64,000 bases of DNA from Erythrocercus mccallii (lineage: Eukaryota > Chordata > Aves > Passeriformes > Dicruridae): positions 108,294 to 172,293 of the forward strand of contig VZRG01000369.1 of assembly GCA_013397435.1 (NCBI GenBank), in the 5' to 3' direction. This document shows positions 1-12,600 of this stretch, in pieces. Both the position numbers and the translations under genes were made by a program. How positions within the stretch are numbered: the stretch's first letter is position 1; each line of letters starts with the position of its first letter. The notes under the pieces are model-generated. The model was not told the origin of the DNA. It saw only the letters and a list, made by a program, of their open reading frames with translations, and searched no databases.

Positions 1-3000
1 TTGCTTGAAGTAGGAGAACTACCTTTCCAGAGCCTATAGTTTCTACTGAAGTTCCAAGGAGACAGAACAAGAGCAGATCTGTGCATCAGTTCCTCTTTTC
101 CTCTCTCTCTCTTCAAGTCACAAGGTTCTTGTATGGTAAACAGCATGTTTAGCACTGCCTTACTCATATGTTGTAGGTTGCTTAGAGTGGACATGGAGGG
201 GAGGGACTGGAAGAAACCTGATTTGAAACCAATTGTCAACATCTTTATGATTCAAGAGAAGGGCCGTTTTCTATTTCACAGATGGCATCCTTTATCAAAG
301 ACTCTGCCAGGATGGTTTGTTTCCTGATATAAACACAGGTGAAATCAGAAGGTAAAATTATGTGCAGTGCTGGAGAAACTGGAGGAGCCAGCTCAGGGCT
401 GGGTGAAGATTTCAAGTGAGACAAACAAGCTGGCTGTGCAGCCAGTGTGGGATTCAAGCAAGTCAGGGCTTAGGCAGAAAGAGTTCTCCTAGGAGGAACT
501 AAAGCATGGGGTCCAGCAGCAGTAATGTGAAGCTGCTGCCCCTGCAGGTGTGCCTCTTCAGGATGTTAAACTGGCAGCAGGTGAATATAAATAAGGTGCA
601 CAGACGGCGTGTGGGGGAAAAGGGGAAATTAATGAACGGTCTAACTGCTGAGCTTGGGAACACAGAATGAAAACATGTTGAACTTGACATGCCTGCGCTG
701 CTGTTTTTGTAAATGCTGATGGCTAAACACAGTCTCTCTGTGACTTTAAAAAAAAAAATCTTCTATGTATTTTAGGAATGTTAACATGTTAATGTTAACA
801 TTTTGATTGGAATGTTTATTTAGGAATGTTTTTGCTCCATCAGTAAAATCCTGGTTGATTATCAAGTGTGTCTTTGACCCTATTCCTGAACAAGGGCATT
901 TAAAGAGAAAATATTTTGTAGCTACGGATTCTTTTGTTGGAAAAAAAATAAAAAATTCACAACTCCTTAGGGAGCTGTAATCTTCAGTGTCCAATATTAT
1001 GCTACATCTTGCAATGCAGGGCTGTGCAGAGACACAGCAAGTCTGTTAAGCTATCTCCAGAACAAGAAGCAGTGGAAATCTGTCAGCATGGTCCTGTATG
1101 AGTGTTATTTGCACAGCTGGAAGTGTAGAGCAGATCAGATTAAAAAACTTTTAGTCCTCAGCTAATGCCTCTAGTGCAGGGCTTCGCTGTGTTATGCCCT
1201 AGCCTCATTGGGAGCTGGCAGAGAGATTGCTAATGTGGGTCCTTTCTGCTTGGAACTGACATGACCCTGTGTCTACAGGTAGAATTCCTGCAGTATTTAC
1301 CACTCTTTTGATGCTCCTGCCCAAAGCTGCTTCCAGTTTGGCAAGATTTAAACATGTCAGTAACTATGAAATAACTAAGTCCTGCCAGATATATTCATTA
1401 GACTTTTCACTGGTCAGTCTTCCTCTTTTTTTAGTGACTTTGGAATTGAAATTCATAATTGCTTCTGGAAAGGGGATTCAAAGATGCCCCTTATCTTTGA
1501 GATGGAAAATCCCACTCCTTTTCTCAGGCAGACTTTTAGTTGTTTCATATTAAGGACTTGTCAGTAGGATGGCGGAGGGTGACTCACCCAGACGACGAGG
1601 CTGATTCTGATATTTTACACAGTTTTCTTCTATCAACAAGAAGATGCATGAGCAAAATTGCTTATTTCTCTGAGTTCACCTTTTGGTGTTGACTTTTACA
1701 TTAGCATAGCTTGTATGAAATGGTTTACTTAGGAGCTGTGAATCCTTTAATCCATGAAAGCATGGATTAAAAGTGTCTTCTCCCAATTCTTGCATCTCAG
1801 TCTCAACATAGGAAGCAGAGACAAAATGTGGATACAGACAAAGCAAAATGAAAATACAGCCTGAGAAATGAATCATTTTTAACCCATAGGACAGCTTATG
1901 GTGTACATACATCCAAAATCTATTAATTATGTTTTTGTTCTTGCTGCAAATGAGAAATATATAGACAGTGAAATATGAGTATGTAAGGAAAGATAGGAGT
2001 TCAGACTGATCAGATGTGGGAATCAGCTTTCCACTTATCAGGAGATGATGGATAATTTATGGAAAAATTCTGGAAGTGAGCATAAGGGATGAATCTGACA
2101 CAACAGAGAAAATAATGTTGCAATAATGAGTATATGAAGTAAGCAGATACCATCCAAGATAGTATCTTTATCTTTACATAGATTGATATGAAAATCTATA
2201 TCATGAAGATGTTATGCAATAAATATCTCCAAGGCTTAAACATAGTCTTCCATCTATGCTGTGTAGAAGATAATGCCAAAGATATGCACTATGGCAACTG
2301 ATAACAGCAAATAGGAGAAAGCAAGGAAGTCTTAATAGGAAGTTATATGTCAGAAAACAACAAAGTTTGTTTTATTCTGTCATACTGGGCTAAAGGCCCG
2401 TGTGACAAACCATGGCAAATATGAAAGGCATACAGGAAATTTATGTGGTGACTGAGAATCAGCCTAAATTTCTGCAAAAGTTAGGCAAGGATAAAGAGAA
2501 CTCCCAAGCTCTGTGCTAGGGGAGGTGAGAGGAGAATACATGTGCAAATGGGAGATGTTAAGACAGGGAAACACAGCAGCTGCTCAGCTGATCCTTCATG
2601 GATGCTGCAGTGTAAGAGGAAGAAAGATGACAGGAGAAGAGAGAAGGGGCTGTCAATCAGAATCAGAGAGCTAAGGGGAGGAACTGAATGGAACAATTGG
2701 TGGCAGCAGACTTAGATGGGGACTGAGAAGGAGAGAAAGGTCTACTGCAGCCTTTTATGGAAAAAGAGAGGACACAGTGGAAAGACTGGAGAGGAATAGG
2801 AAAAGCCTTTTACATTCATAGGACACAGCATCTAAGAGGAAAACGGTGTAGGCAGGGTCCTGGGGAGGAGCCCTTGTGCCTGTCAGCATTGTTGACCAAA
2901 AAGAAGGAAAGCTGGAAAGTTGTTGGATAACCTTGTGTAAGAAGACACAGAAGAAGAAACCTGGAGGAGTGGAGGAGACACATAACCTGTGAGAACATTC

Positions 3001-4429
3001 ACATGGGAGAGAGGGACAAGTAATACAAATTAGTTGGGTGGAAAGCTGGCTGGCTTTGTATGGATGTCAGTAAGGGCTGGGGAACAGGGAGGGAAGAAGG
3101 GGGAGTGTTCCACAGCAACAGCCCTCAACAGCCCTTTGCACCCTGTACAGAATGGGATCTAAAACTTGTGTTTGCCTGGATATCTCTGAAGTGATGGCCA
3201 CAAGATTTACAGTGGCAGTTTGACTTCAGATCTGTATCTTAAAAGTATTGGGAATCAAGTCTCTTGAATCCTGTGTTATTAGTTGTGTTGGCAGACACCA
3301 GTTATTAGGTCTGTGAGGAAAGCATCAGTCATCTTCTCTGAAGTCTGTGAATCTGCTTCAGTGATAATACTGACCCTTTGCTTACTCACCTAATGAATCA
3401 GCAACTCGCTTTTATAATCAATTGATATTTTATTACAATTTCTAGCCAGATATGAGTAATTATTAAACAGAGGAATCTGAGAGAACTGTGTTACAGATGT
3501 AAGAAGGGGTTTGTAATTGGGGAGGTTTATGACATAGGATACATGTCAAGTCTTAGGAATTAATTTGTTAAAATGTTTCAGAGGAAAGGGCTATATAAGT
3601 TTAAGAAATTAGCTTTCTTGCCTTTTCTAGCTTCTTCATAGTGCTTGAAAATGCTGCTCATTCAACTTAACCTCTTCAAATCTATTTTTTCTTTTATTCT
3701 TTTGTTGAAAAGATCTACCAATACCACCCAGAGAGAGAAATCTGCTCCCTTACCTCTCCAATCAATGTACTAAAAAATTCTACACTTGCTACTTGCCTGC
3801 AGATATGTCAAATGAAAGAAGATTTCAGACCTCTCCAGAAACAACTTCACTAAAAATAAAAAGAATAATAATAAAATAGCAAAGTAAAACTCCTACCGAC
3901 TAGGATGCCCCTGGTTACCCTTTTAGGTGTCAGGGAACATTTCTGGGGAATGTGTTGGTGCAAGCTGGGCTGAACTGCTGAGAAACACTGGACGGTCTGT
4001 GCCAAGCTACATTACTCCTGCAGGCCTCCTGTACAGGTGCTTTATCAGACAATGTTCTGATAGATTTTTTACAGGCATGATTTTGTTTTCCCTTCCTTCT
4101 TCCATGAATAATTGGAGGAATTGATTTAAAATCTCTCCCTCTTGTGTATGGGGGAATATATTTTTCTCTAAGTCTTTGCCTACTCTTGAAAAGGGATTTA
4201 AAAAACAACCTCTGAACCTGCTGGGTTTAGAGTTACTGTGTTTTCAGGAGGAGTTAGCAGTACATCGGCCAGGTTTAGGAGCAAACTGAGGTTCTGATTG
4301 GTTTAAAACAGACCCTGAAATATCTTGAATCCCAGGCTGCCGTGCAACACCTGAGCGATGATCACTTTTCATATCCCTACTGAATTAAAAACAGTTCTGC
4401 AGGGCAGGGGAGGTTGCGTGATGCCGAAC
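1..4429. other. Gene-free AT-rich DNA
   Basis: No exon or named repeat was recognised. 2,480-3,110 is purine-rich on the plus strand (many GGAGAG and AAGAAG words). Small palindromes occur at 779-800 (TGTTAACAT-GTTA-ATGTTAACA) and 1,746-1,771. The short open frames here lack family resemblance. Confidence 0.6.
1746..1771. repeat. Perfect hairpin, 11-bp arms
   Basis: TTTAATCCATG, loop AAAG, CATGGATTAAA. There is no U-tract context and no gene nearby. It could be a chance palindrome or an extruded structure. Confidence 0.9.
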
Positions 4430-5180
4430 TGTCCTGTGAGGCTGCCTCAGCCCCCAGGTAACTGACACTGCCTCTTCCTCCGCACGGCTCTGGCCCCTCT
4501 CGCTTCTCCATCTTCCTACCTTCCCTGCCATCTGTTCCCGCTGCTCCTGCAGCCTCCCTGCTCTCCTCCCGCCAGGGCCTGTCTGAGCAGACGGGTATGA
4601 GAGCCTCTGATGAGGTAGGCCTCAGGCCCCTCCATCACTCCTCGCCACGAGGAAAGCACCAGCTGTCTGGCTTCATTTGCATTTTCTCTCCAAAATAATG
4701 AAATTAGCCATGAGTATCCTGAGGTGATGCAAGACGCAAATTTAGGCTGGATGTGTCAGCGTATGCTGGGAAGGGAGAGGGAAGGTCACGGAGGATGCTC
4801 GCAGCATTGAAATGGAGGGCAAGGCATCTCCTGCCGGCTGCCAGGGCCCCGCGACCCGGCGAGAGGCTTGATGGGCGGCTGGCTCTCCTGGGCCCCTCAG
4901 CCCACACCGGCACCGCCTCACCGGGCTGAGACGTGTGGCCTGCATCCCTGCAGACCCCCGGAGAGGACACGAGTGCGGTTCAGCTCCCCAGGGCCAGCAG
5001 CCAGCTCGGGGTGCAGCCGGGCGCTGCTGCAGCGGGCAGGATCTGAGCAATGGCTGCGTCTGGCCTGGCCGCCCATCGCGCCTTTGCCACAGCGCGACTG
5101 TTCCTAATTGTTTCGGTGTTTGCTCAATCAGGGCTCGTCGCAGGTGCTGCTCAGCAATCCTCATCTCTGCTTCACATTCC
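4430..5180. promoter_or_regulatory. GC- and CpG-rich island-like patch
   Basis: This is the most GC-rich stretch in the window, with many CpG dinucleotides (for example GCGACCCGGCGAGAG and GCCCATCGCGCC) in otherwise AT-rich DNA. Several overlapping open frames on both strands (longest: 188 codons on minus, 4,742-5,308) reflect the low stop frequency of GC-rich DNA. None reads like a known protein. A distal promoter, a first exon of a non-coding RNA, or an old GC-rich mobile element are all possible. Confidence 0.4.
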
Positions 5181-7569
5181 TGATCGTGTTTCAGAGTGTT
5201 TGCTGAAGTGTTTCCCACAGTACGGAGAACATATCGGAACAGGCTGGACTTCTGGCCTTGCAAACTCTGAGGGCAGTCACTGTTTCTTCTGTTTTTACTG
5301 TTGTTCATTCAGGTAAACAATTATTTACTGAATATATGTTTATATAAAATACAATTATTTCTAAAACATACAGGGAAGCTCGCTTTTCACACTCTACTGT
5401 TTTTTTGTCTTAATTATTCTACAGTGATAAAGGGTCTTTGGATCTTTGAGACAGCTTTTTAAGACACCTCTAGAATAGTACTACCTAGATGAAGAGTTAA
5501 AATATTTAGAAAAAAAGACATTTTGAAAAAATATTTAAAAGAGATTTACCTTATTCATGCACATATTTTCTCAGATAAGATTATGAATTAGCTTGTGTAT
5601 GTAAATGACTTCTTTTGAGAGAATATCATGGAATATTCTTGGAAAGTAGAATTTTTTTCTAAAAATTTAGTGTTGTCATAACTGGAGTCTACAACAGATG
5701 TACACCAAAACTAATCAGTGTACTCTAGATTTGCTATCAAATGCTCACATTAAACTCTTCATGAAAACAAAGGATAAGCTATGAAAAAAAAGTCCCAGCT
5801 GCCAGAACAAATTTGGTTACTCACAACATCTTTAGGCTAGGTGGCTGGTAAGCAGCCTGTGAAGCTGCACTTCCTCTTGACCATATGGAGAGATCAAGAG
5901 TTTCTCACAGGTTTTTTGTCTTCTGTTTCAAATACATAGCAACAATCTAGGTTTTCTATCCAAGGCTGGTTTACAGGTTGTCATGTCTTGAGCTGAGGGC
6001 CACCAAGACAAGAGAGAGTGTTCTCCATGTGGTCTAATGTGTGCCCATTAGGTACCCATTAGGTAATAATTTCATGAGCAGCTGCCTGTGCTTTGTCAAC
6101 ACACAGATTGTGACCTATAGACATGTATAAGACCACAGATTTTATAGCAGCCACATGTTATGTGCTATCAGGTTCCATGCTCACATTGTCCAAGAGACAA
6201 AGGGAAGGTCTGGCCATACAATGGACCAGCTTGAAAAAGAGGATACATTTCAGGAACTGTCAGGTTTGAGGCATTTGTCTAGGTTCTTGAGGATGAAGGT
6301 ACTTTGTTCATAGGTAAATCTTACTTGTACTCTGTAGGCAATGGAGATATGCATTAGAGTGGGGAGAAGACAATTACAGTTGATCAGATTAAGATTTTCT
6401 CTTATATGTTTAGAATTTAAGCATAAAAATGTATTATATGGTTTGTAATTTCACTTGCTTTACAATAATTACCAGGTTTTGGTGATATCTTCAGCTTTAA
6501 CTAATCCCTCGCTTTCATCTTCAAGCATCTTGTACTACATTATCTATTCTGTCCTATCACTTTTCTCCACCTGTGTTTAAAGAGTAAACACAGGCAGAAT
6601 GAGCCAAGTCTAGATATTTGTTGTCTTCCCTTTATTCTGATGCCACAAGATTGGGACAAGATATTTTCAAGTTCATGGGAGTTTCCAGTGGTTAGAGCAA
6701 AGCAGGTTTTGCGTTTGAAGTACACCATAACTCTTGCCAAGAGATCATCTACAGAGGTTCTCAGATATACTCAAGACATAATTTTTTCATTTATTCATCA
6801 GACTGAATGTTTTATGGGGCTGGTAAACAGACAATGGGAAGTCTCTATTAGATCAGTCTTGTCCAAACGCAAGTAAAACTACCTTCCTTGATTTCTTACT
6901 TTATTGCAGTCTGGTTCTCACCTCTTCTTTCTATCACAAGTTATTTTACCAAACACAGCAGTGGCTCAGATCTCTTCATTGCTTGCTCACCACTTAGAAT
7001 GATGCACCTTGCCTGACAGCTCTTCATGTCAGTCAAAAGTCTGGGTCAGTCACTTATCAATTGACCCTGTGTTAAAGGCAGGCCTTTATTTCAGCACCCA
7101 TCAATAGCAGTTTTTGATGCATTTTCAGCCGAGGCTGTTTCAGTGGCACTATTTGTAAGTTAGCATGTATGGACTTTAAAGAAAGGGAAACATTGATAAA
7201 ACTCTGAAAGCAGTTTGGTGTCTGGTTCGTTGGTATTTAATGCATGCATCTTCTTTTTGTCTTTGTCTGGAGGACAATTCTTGTTACACCAATATCACTG
7301 GGAGATGTGCTGATAGTGAGAAATGCAGCAAGTCCTACACAGCTAAAGCCCTTGCTAATCTCACATCCCTTTTCTAATACAAATGAACACGAATAAAAGG
7401 CTGGTCTCTTGTACTTCGCTAATGTGGAAGGAGAACCTTTTGATTATTAGCTGCAGTTACCATGAGCTCCCAACCTGGGATGGTGTCTACGCTTCTCCTT
7501 CTGAGGTGTTAATCACAAATCTGCCAATCCTGTCCCACTTACAAGACAAGGAAAGAAATGTGAACATGT

Positions 7570-8130
7570 AAAAATTCACAGAGGGGCCCAGGAAATTTTC
7601 CCTGACACACTCCTGCTGTGACACCACAGCAATTGAAGAAGGCCTGTCATTTGGTTGTCAACCTTTGACCTCAGCCAGACATATTTTGAAATGATGTGAA
7701 AAGAATTGCTGTGCTGTACGGCTGGCTCCTTACAGCTTTGCATGTCTGTCCTTGATGTCAGTCAAAAGTAGTTAACTGGCACCCATGGAGTCCAAAAAAA
7801 AGCTCCTTTAAAATATCAGTAATGACTTCTGTTAGCAAGACTAGCTCTTGTCAAGTAATGACTTTATGACATAAGGTATTGTTTATCTAGGCATCGTTCT
7901 CTTACTTGCATTTTAATGAGCCTAATTAATAATAAGTTAGAAGTCCTCAGCTATTTCTTCACAGCTGGACCATATGCACTAATTACACTGAGTGTGCAAA
8001 CTTAGGCTAATCCCTTCGTCAAAAGAAGTATTTTAATTTAAAAAACCTCAATGTACTTTTTTTTCCACCTGATTGCTATAGATGTAATCTTTTCATTCTG
8101 GCAAATTTGCACAGAATCAAAGTAAACCTG
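7570..8130. promoter_or_regulatory. Candidate conserved non-coding element
   Basis: Unique-looking DNA with dense homeodomain and bHLH-like words: TTTTAATGAGCCTAATTAATA, GCACTAATTACACTGAGTG, GGCTAATCCC, AACCTTTGACCTCAG (nuclear-receptor half site) and TCATTTGGTTGTCAA. No repeat family or coding frame is evident. The call rests on motif density, not on an alignment. Confidence 0.3.
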
Positions 8131-8791
8131 GGAGTGGGAGAATTCTATAATTTATAATTTTTCTAGTGGTAGGCTTCATTCTTAAAATAATTGAGAAAGA
8201 TCATTCAAGAGCAGAACGGTGTCAGGTTCATTTCGGATGTGCGTTAGGTTCCATAAAAGTAAGGGATAATAATTTTTAAGTTGAAGGATAATCACCAGTC
8301 TCTATGAAGATATCCTTCCTGAACAGCAGTATCAAGGATAAATACACTTTAGGGCAAACAACATGAAAGTGTTTCTATTCTCAAAGTGCAACAGAATAAA
8401 TAACACCAGTCATTACAATTCCCCAAAAGTGATGAGATACTATTAGTTCCAGTCTAATAGTAATAATGTAGTCAATATTAGATCAAGTGTTACTGTTTGA
8501 AAATAGGCAGGGTGGTTTTGCTATAAATGTCTACATTTGGAAACTAATGAAACATGGGGTTTTTTATAATAATAATTACTAGGTTTTTTCTTATATGGTA
8601 ACTTGCTTGATTGATACATTGGTGTTTGATACTTTTTTCAACCAAAGAAAGATCATACAACACTTTTACAAACCTTGGACAAGAAATATAACTGTACAGC
8701 TATCCACAGATCATCAGAGCATATAAGGAGATAGAATCAGAAATTATATTTAAGTTCAGACTGATTTAATCATTATGTGAGTTCATGAAGT

Positions 8792-8851
8792 ATAATATCA
8801 AATAATAATATCAATATCAATAATATCAAATAATCAAATAATAATATCAAA
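8792..8851. repeat. AATAATATCA simple repeat
   Basis: Imperfect tandem copies of AATAATATCAA and ATCAAATA over about 60 bases. Confidence 0.85.
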
Positions 8852-10139
8852 ATAGTAGTGGTATTAGGGATCCAGTTACTAAGAAAGGGGTATTAAATAA
8901 AAATTCAGTATTAAAATCCTGTTGGCAGATATGAAAATGACTAGTCATCAGATGTCTATGTTTTCCAGCTCCATACCAGTTCAAAGTCACATCTGTCTGT
9001 CTCCACAGGGAAGCAGAAATCAAAGAACCACCTTGGATGGCAGCACTTTAACTCCCTTTTGACCTCTTTTTTCAGGTTGTTTTTTTTTTCCAGTTGCAGG
9101 CTCTTGTTCAAATGGGGTTGGCCTGCTGACTGATGAAAACGCTGGTGGCTCTTCTGCATGTTGCCTGTAAGGCTTCTTCTTGAATTGGGCAGTGACGAGT
9201 TTTCCTCAGCAGCTTCCATAGCTGTGTGTGTAGATATGGTGAGCATGTGCCTTGGGAATATGTCCTTAGAACTAGATTATGCTTAACTCTTAACCAAAAG
9301 AAAGCATTTCCCTATTTGCCAAAGGAATAAAATGCTCCTGCACATGATCACACATGAAGCCACCACAGAGCTGAAAAAGCATCCCTTAAGGCATCATCCC
9401 TCATCCTTTGTATCTTCAGCTCTTACCACCATGCCAGGCCCAAAACAGTTTCAGTTCTTTCAATCAGCTCCCCAATAACTGCAACTTCAACATCCAGCTG
9501 AGTTCTTTCTTAGCAGCTACTCTGTGTGCCTAAGCCTGACTGTTTGCTTTTAAGAGGTTACACTGCTATGCATGGCTGGTAGCACTATTAGCTGAGGTAT
9601 CCACAGGTATCCTATTTATTGGCATATGGTTTTCAGTGGCAGAACTTGAATGAGTAAATTGGAATGAGCAAATGTTGCTAGCAGAAGGCAAAAACTTTCG
9701 TCATAAAGTAAACTTGCTATGTGTACACAATGAAAACATCTTTTCTAAAGTTTGGTTATAAAGGAATCCCACATTGACAAGACCTTTTTCCCACCAAATA
9801 TGACATGAGGCAGTTAGCTCAGCCTAGGTGCACATAAAGAATATGAGGCCTTTCAGGAAAGGAAAAATTGACCCCATGTCATGAAATTTGGTTTGCGAGA
9901 CAGAGACCCAGTTTCAGCCTGGAAACTCACTGATGTGGGACTAAAAGCACTAGTTATTTGTGGAGTTTCTGCCCCCATGGGCTGGTCAGGGGCCACATTT
10001 GTATAATTCACATATTGTTCAGAGGCCTATGAAGGCATTTTAATTTGGGGGATTTTTTTTTAATATGTATACAGGCACAAAAACTACATAAATTTGGATT
10101 TTTTTTCTTTCATCTTCTTGTTCTGTTCCCCTGCCTACA

Positions 10140-10487
10140 TTTTGGGGCTTTCACTGCAGTGTCAGGACAGTGCAATAAAGTGATGTAAGCAGGTGACTGT
10201 AGGTTTGACACCCTTTCCTCAGCACCAGTCCTGACACTGCTCTTGCCACCTGCAGATTTTGTATCCAAATGGACTCCGCAGGGGGCAGAGAGCCGAGATG
10301 GTTGCAGGGAAGGCAGCTGCTGTGGTCTCCAACAGCAGATACTTTACCCTCAGCTCGGCCGGCAGCACGTGTAGGGCAAGCCCGGGCTTGTTCCCCTGAA
10401 GCTCCGGTCAGAGTGAGCCAGATTTCCAATGGCTGGCCAAAGCAGACCTGGTCCTGCAAAGCCCTAAGTCCAGCTGGAGTTTTTCAG
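10140..10487. other. GC-richer block beside the LTR-like element
   Basis: The stretch is clearly richer in G and C than its neighbours and has a 102-codon open frame on the minus strand (10,151-10,459). That frame continues past the LTR-like AATAAA and does not resemble any protein I know. It may be the remainder of the same retroelement. No function can be assigned. Confidence 0.35.
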
Positions 10488-10891
10488 TGAAGATTAGAAG
10501 CCGATTCTGAAGAGGGGCTTCAGTTTCGTTTATTCCAGATCAGCAGCAGATCTCAACGCGTCGGCCATGCTCTCCAGAATGGCCTGGCCACGAGGTTACC
10601 GGGGGTTTTGTCCAGGGTAAGGGTCGGGGGCGGGGTCAGTGCCCTCCCAATCCAGAAGGGGAGGGGGCGTGGTCCTGGGTCTGAGGGACAGGCCAGGGGT
10701 CAAATCACCTTTGGGGAGGCGGGGCTGGCTCTGATTCAGCCAATGCACTCGATGGGGACCCTGGAATTTTACCTTGGGAAACCCCATGCTTGCCTAGGAT
10801 TGGTTGGAGTGGTCCAGGGGTCCGGGAGGGGACAGGAACGATCGTGAAACCCAGGTATGGGGGGGGTCGAAGGAAAGAACACAATGCAACA
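10488..10891 (-). mobile_element. Probable GC-rich retroviral LTR (ERVK-like), inverted
   Basis: On the minus strand the order is: a TG start near 10,883 or 10,891, CCAAT-type boxes (plus 10,797-10,807 and about 10,736), several GC boxes (GGGGGCGGGG, GGGAGGGGGCG on the plus strand), a CTCGTGGCCA block, then an AATAAA signal (plus 10,529-10,534) followed by GAAACTGAAG. This arrangement and the abrupt GC-rich edges fit an LTR of the bird ERVK type. No clean target duplication was found, and no primer-binding site is evident at the left end. The left boundary is uncertain, because GC-richer DNA continues to about 10,140. A CpG-rich regulatory block is the alternative. Confidence 0.5.
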
Positions 10892-10904
10892 GCCACCATG
10901 GTCT

Positions 10905-11240
10905 ATTCTATTTATGAAGGTTCATTTTAACTATTTCAGAGAATTTCAGCAATTCCAGTATATCTCTTGGGAGGCTGTTTCACCATGTAACAGATTTTTT
11001 CCAATAAGAATTTTTTCCTAATGTGCCCAGTCTAAATTTTTCGTTTCTTATTTTCATTCCAGTAGTCCTTGCTGCACTTTACTGTAATTTTCTATAAATC
11101 TTTATTCCTTCTGATTTATGCACCCTACAGACCACTGCAAACTGTTAGCTTATCCTGCCTTACTTGCTGTTTAGCCAAGCTTTCCTTTCGTATCTTCAGA
11201 CCTTTCAACCTTTGTTTCAATGAAGTGCTGCTAACTTTTC
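10905..11240 (-). mobile_element. Old CR1-family LINE fragment, inverted
   Basis: On the minus strand the block contains 'gaaacagcctcccaagag' followed on the 3' side by 'attgctgaaattctctg' and 'aaatgaaccttcataaat', and is preceded by 'ttagactgggcacattagg'. This order resembles older CR1 subfamilies just upstream of their 3' end. Divergence is high, so boundaries are approximate. Its right-hand neighbour is ordinary AT-rich DNA, and its left-hand neighbour is the GC-rich LTR-like block. Confidence 0.65.
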
Positions 11241-11820
11241 AAATATTGACTTTACAAATATAATAGTTCCTTCATAATGAGTTACTCCATGCACAGCAGT
11301 TTGCATGAAAATTTAATAATTATGCTTTATCTTCTATTTAGAAAAACAGTCACAGTCAAAGAATATTTTTTACCAAACTATCACAAACTATTTTGTAATT
11401 TGAAACAGAGCAAAACTTTCCAGGAATACAATTAAATGAGTGTGAGGATTTTATTCTATGTTGTTCTCTTGGAAATCTGAATGCTATTGATTACTTGTCT
11501 AATTTGCAGTATTTCCTAGTTCTTATCAGACAAACAGGGTTAGTATTCCAGACGTTCTCCCCTCTTATAGTTAAGCACTTACAGTCTAATCCTTTGAGTC
11601 TGTCTCTCCATGTACAGAGAGCCTCTGCCTGCTCGATACAGCACTTTCCTCTATGAACAGACCTCACTGCCCTAAAAGGCAACGTGCTGCTGCTATAGAC
11701 ATTTTTCAGAAAAGACAGTTCTCCCTTCCTCTTTGGTACTGGCCTATGTTCACCTTCTTTCTTGTGGAGATGCACATTTTTGGAGTACTACAATACATAT
11801 AAGAAAAGTCTTTGGTGTCA

Positions 11821-11985
11821 GGGTGAGCTCTGGAGCCAGATTCTGTCAGTTCCACTGAACTCAATGAAACATAATGCTGAGCAGAGAGTAGAAGGCAGAA
11901 ATTACTCTGAGCTGAAGCTCAAGTGAAGTGTCTTCCTAATAAAAACCTATAGTGTTTAGGGCCTGATGCAAAGCTTCTGGAAATC
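11821..11985. mobile_element. Remnant of an old amniote repeat (CCAGATTCTG type)
   Basis: 'gagccagattctgtcagtt', 'ccactgaactcaatgaa' and the later 'gggcctgatgcaaagcttc' resemble degraded words of an ancient repeat common in reptile and bird genomes ('ccagattctg', 'ccattgaagtcaatgg', 'gggcctgatccaaagcccatt'). Boundaries are approximate. Confidence 0.4.
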
Positions 11986-12229
11986 AGCTTGCTTTCCTTT
12001 TTGATGCTGTTATTAGCTGTGGCAGCACAGGAACTCCAGTCCTGAACCAAGGCACAGGCAGAAAGAAACTAACTGTACCTAAATTACTTTCTCTGTACTT
12101 AATTTATGTTGATGCTAAAGTTTGTTCTCTCAGGACCTTCCAAATATAGACATGAACCCCTGTTTCCATTGAAAAGCTGAGAATGTCTCCCCTCCAGAAG
12201 GTTAGTGCTCCAGTTTATAACCTTGATAT

Positions 12230-12600
12230 ATTGTCTGATCCTAACCTTGTTATTTAATTAAGTCTGGGCTCTGGAGCGGTGCAATTCCGAGTTGCTAATA
12301 CTGTGTTCAATGAAGACGAGGACATTGCTCTGCTTTTTTCAAGGGAAAGGAGCAGCATAAGGATGAGTGTTTGAACACAATGCTAATTATCAGCCACAGG
12401 AATTACTTTTAGTGTTTTAAAGCCTTTTATTCTTCTTTGCTTCCCATAAAAAAAGATTCAGCTAATTTAGGTACCTACACAATTATTTTTAGCAGTGATT
12501 AATGGATTAATCTAACCATATGGAATTAGCGTATTAGTCTCAATATTGCATCAGATGTCAGATTATTTTTCTGGTTTAGGGCTTGCTGGGGAGTAGAGAA
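12230..12600. promoter_or_regulatory. Candidate conserved non-coding element
   Basis: Repeat-free stretch with clustered TAAT/GATTA cores: TTATTTAATTAAGTC, AATGCTAATTATCAG, GTGATTAATGGATTAATC, GGAATTAGCGTATTAG, plus ATATTGCATCAGATG. This is enhancer-like in texture. The call is by inference only. Confidence 0.3.

Larger units (their letters stand above)
5181..10139. other. Gene-free stretch
   Basis: Apart from the candidate non-coding element at 7,570-8,130 and the simple repeat at 8,792-8,851, nothing was recognised. A 96-codon minus-strand frame at 8,956-9,246 has no splice or family support. Confidence 0.55.

Noticed and set aside
4742..5308. 188-codon open frame on minus
   Set aside because: It lies in GC-rich DNA where stops are rare, and several frames are open together. 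It has no recognisable domain, so it was not called a gene.
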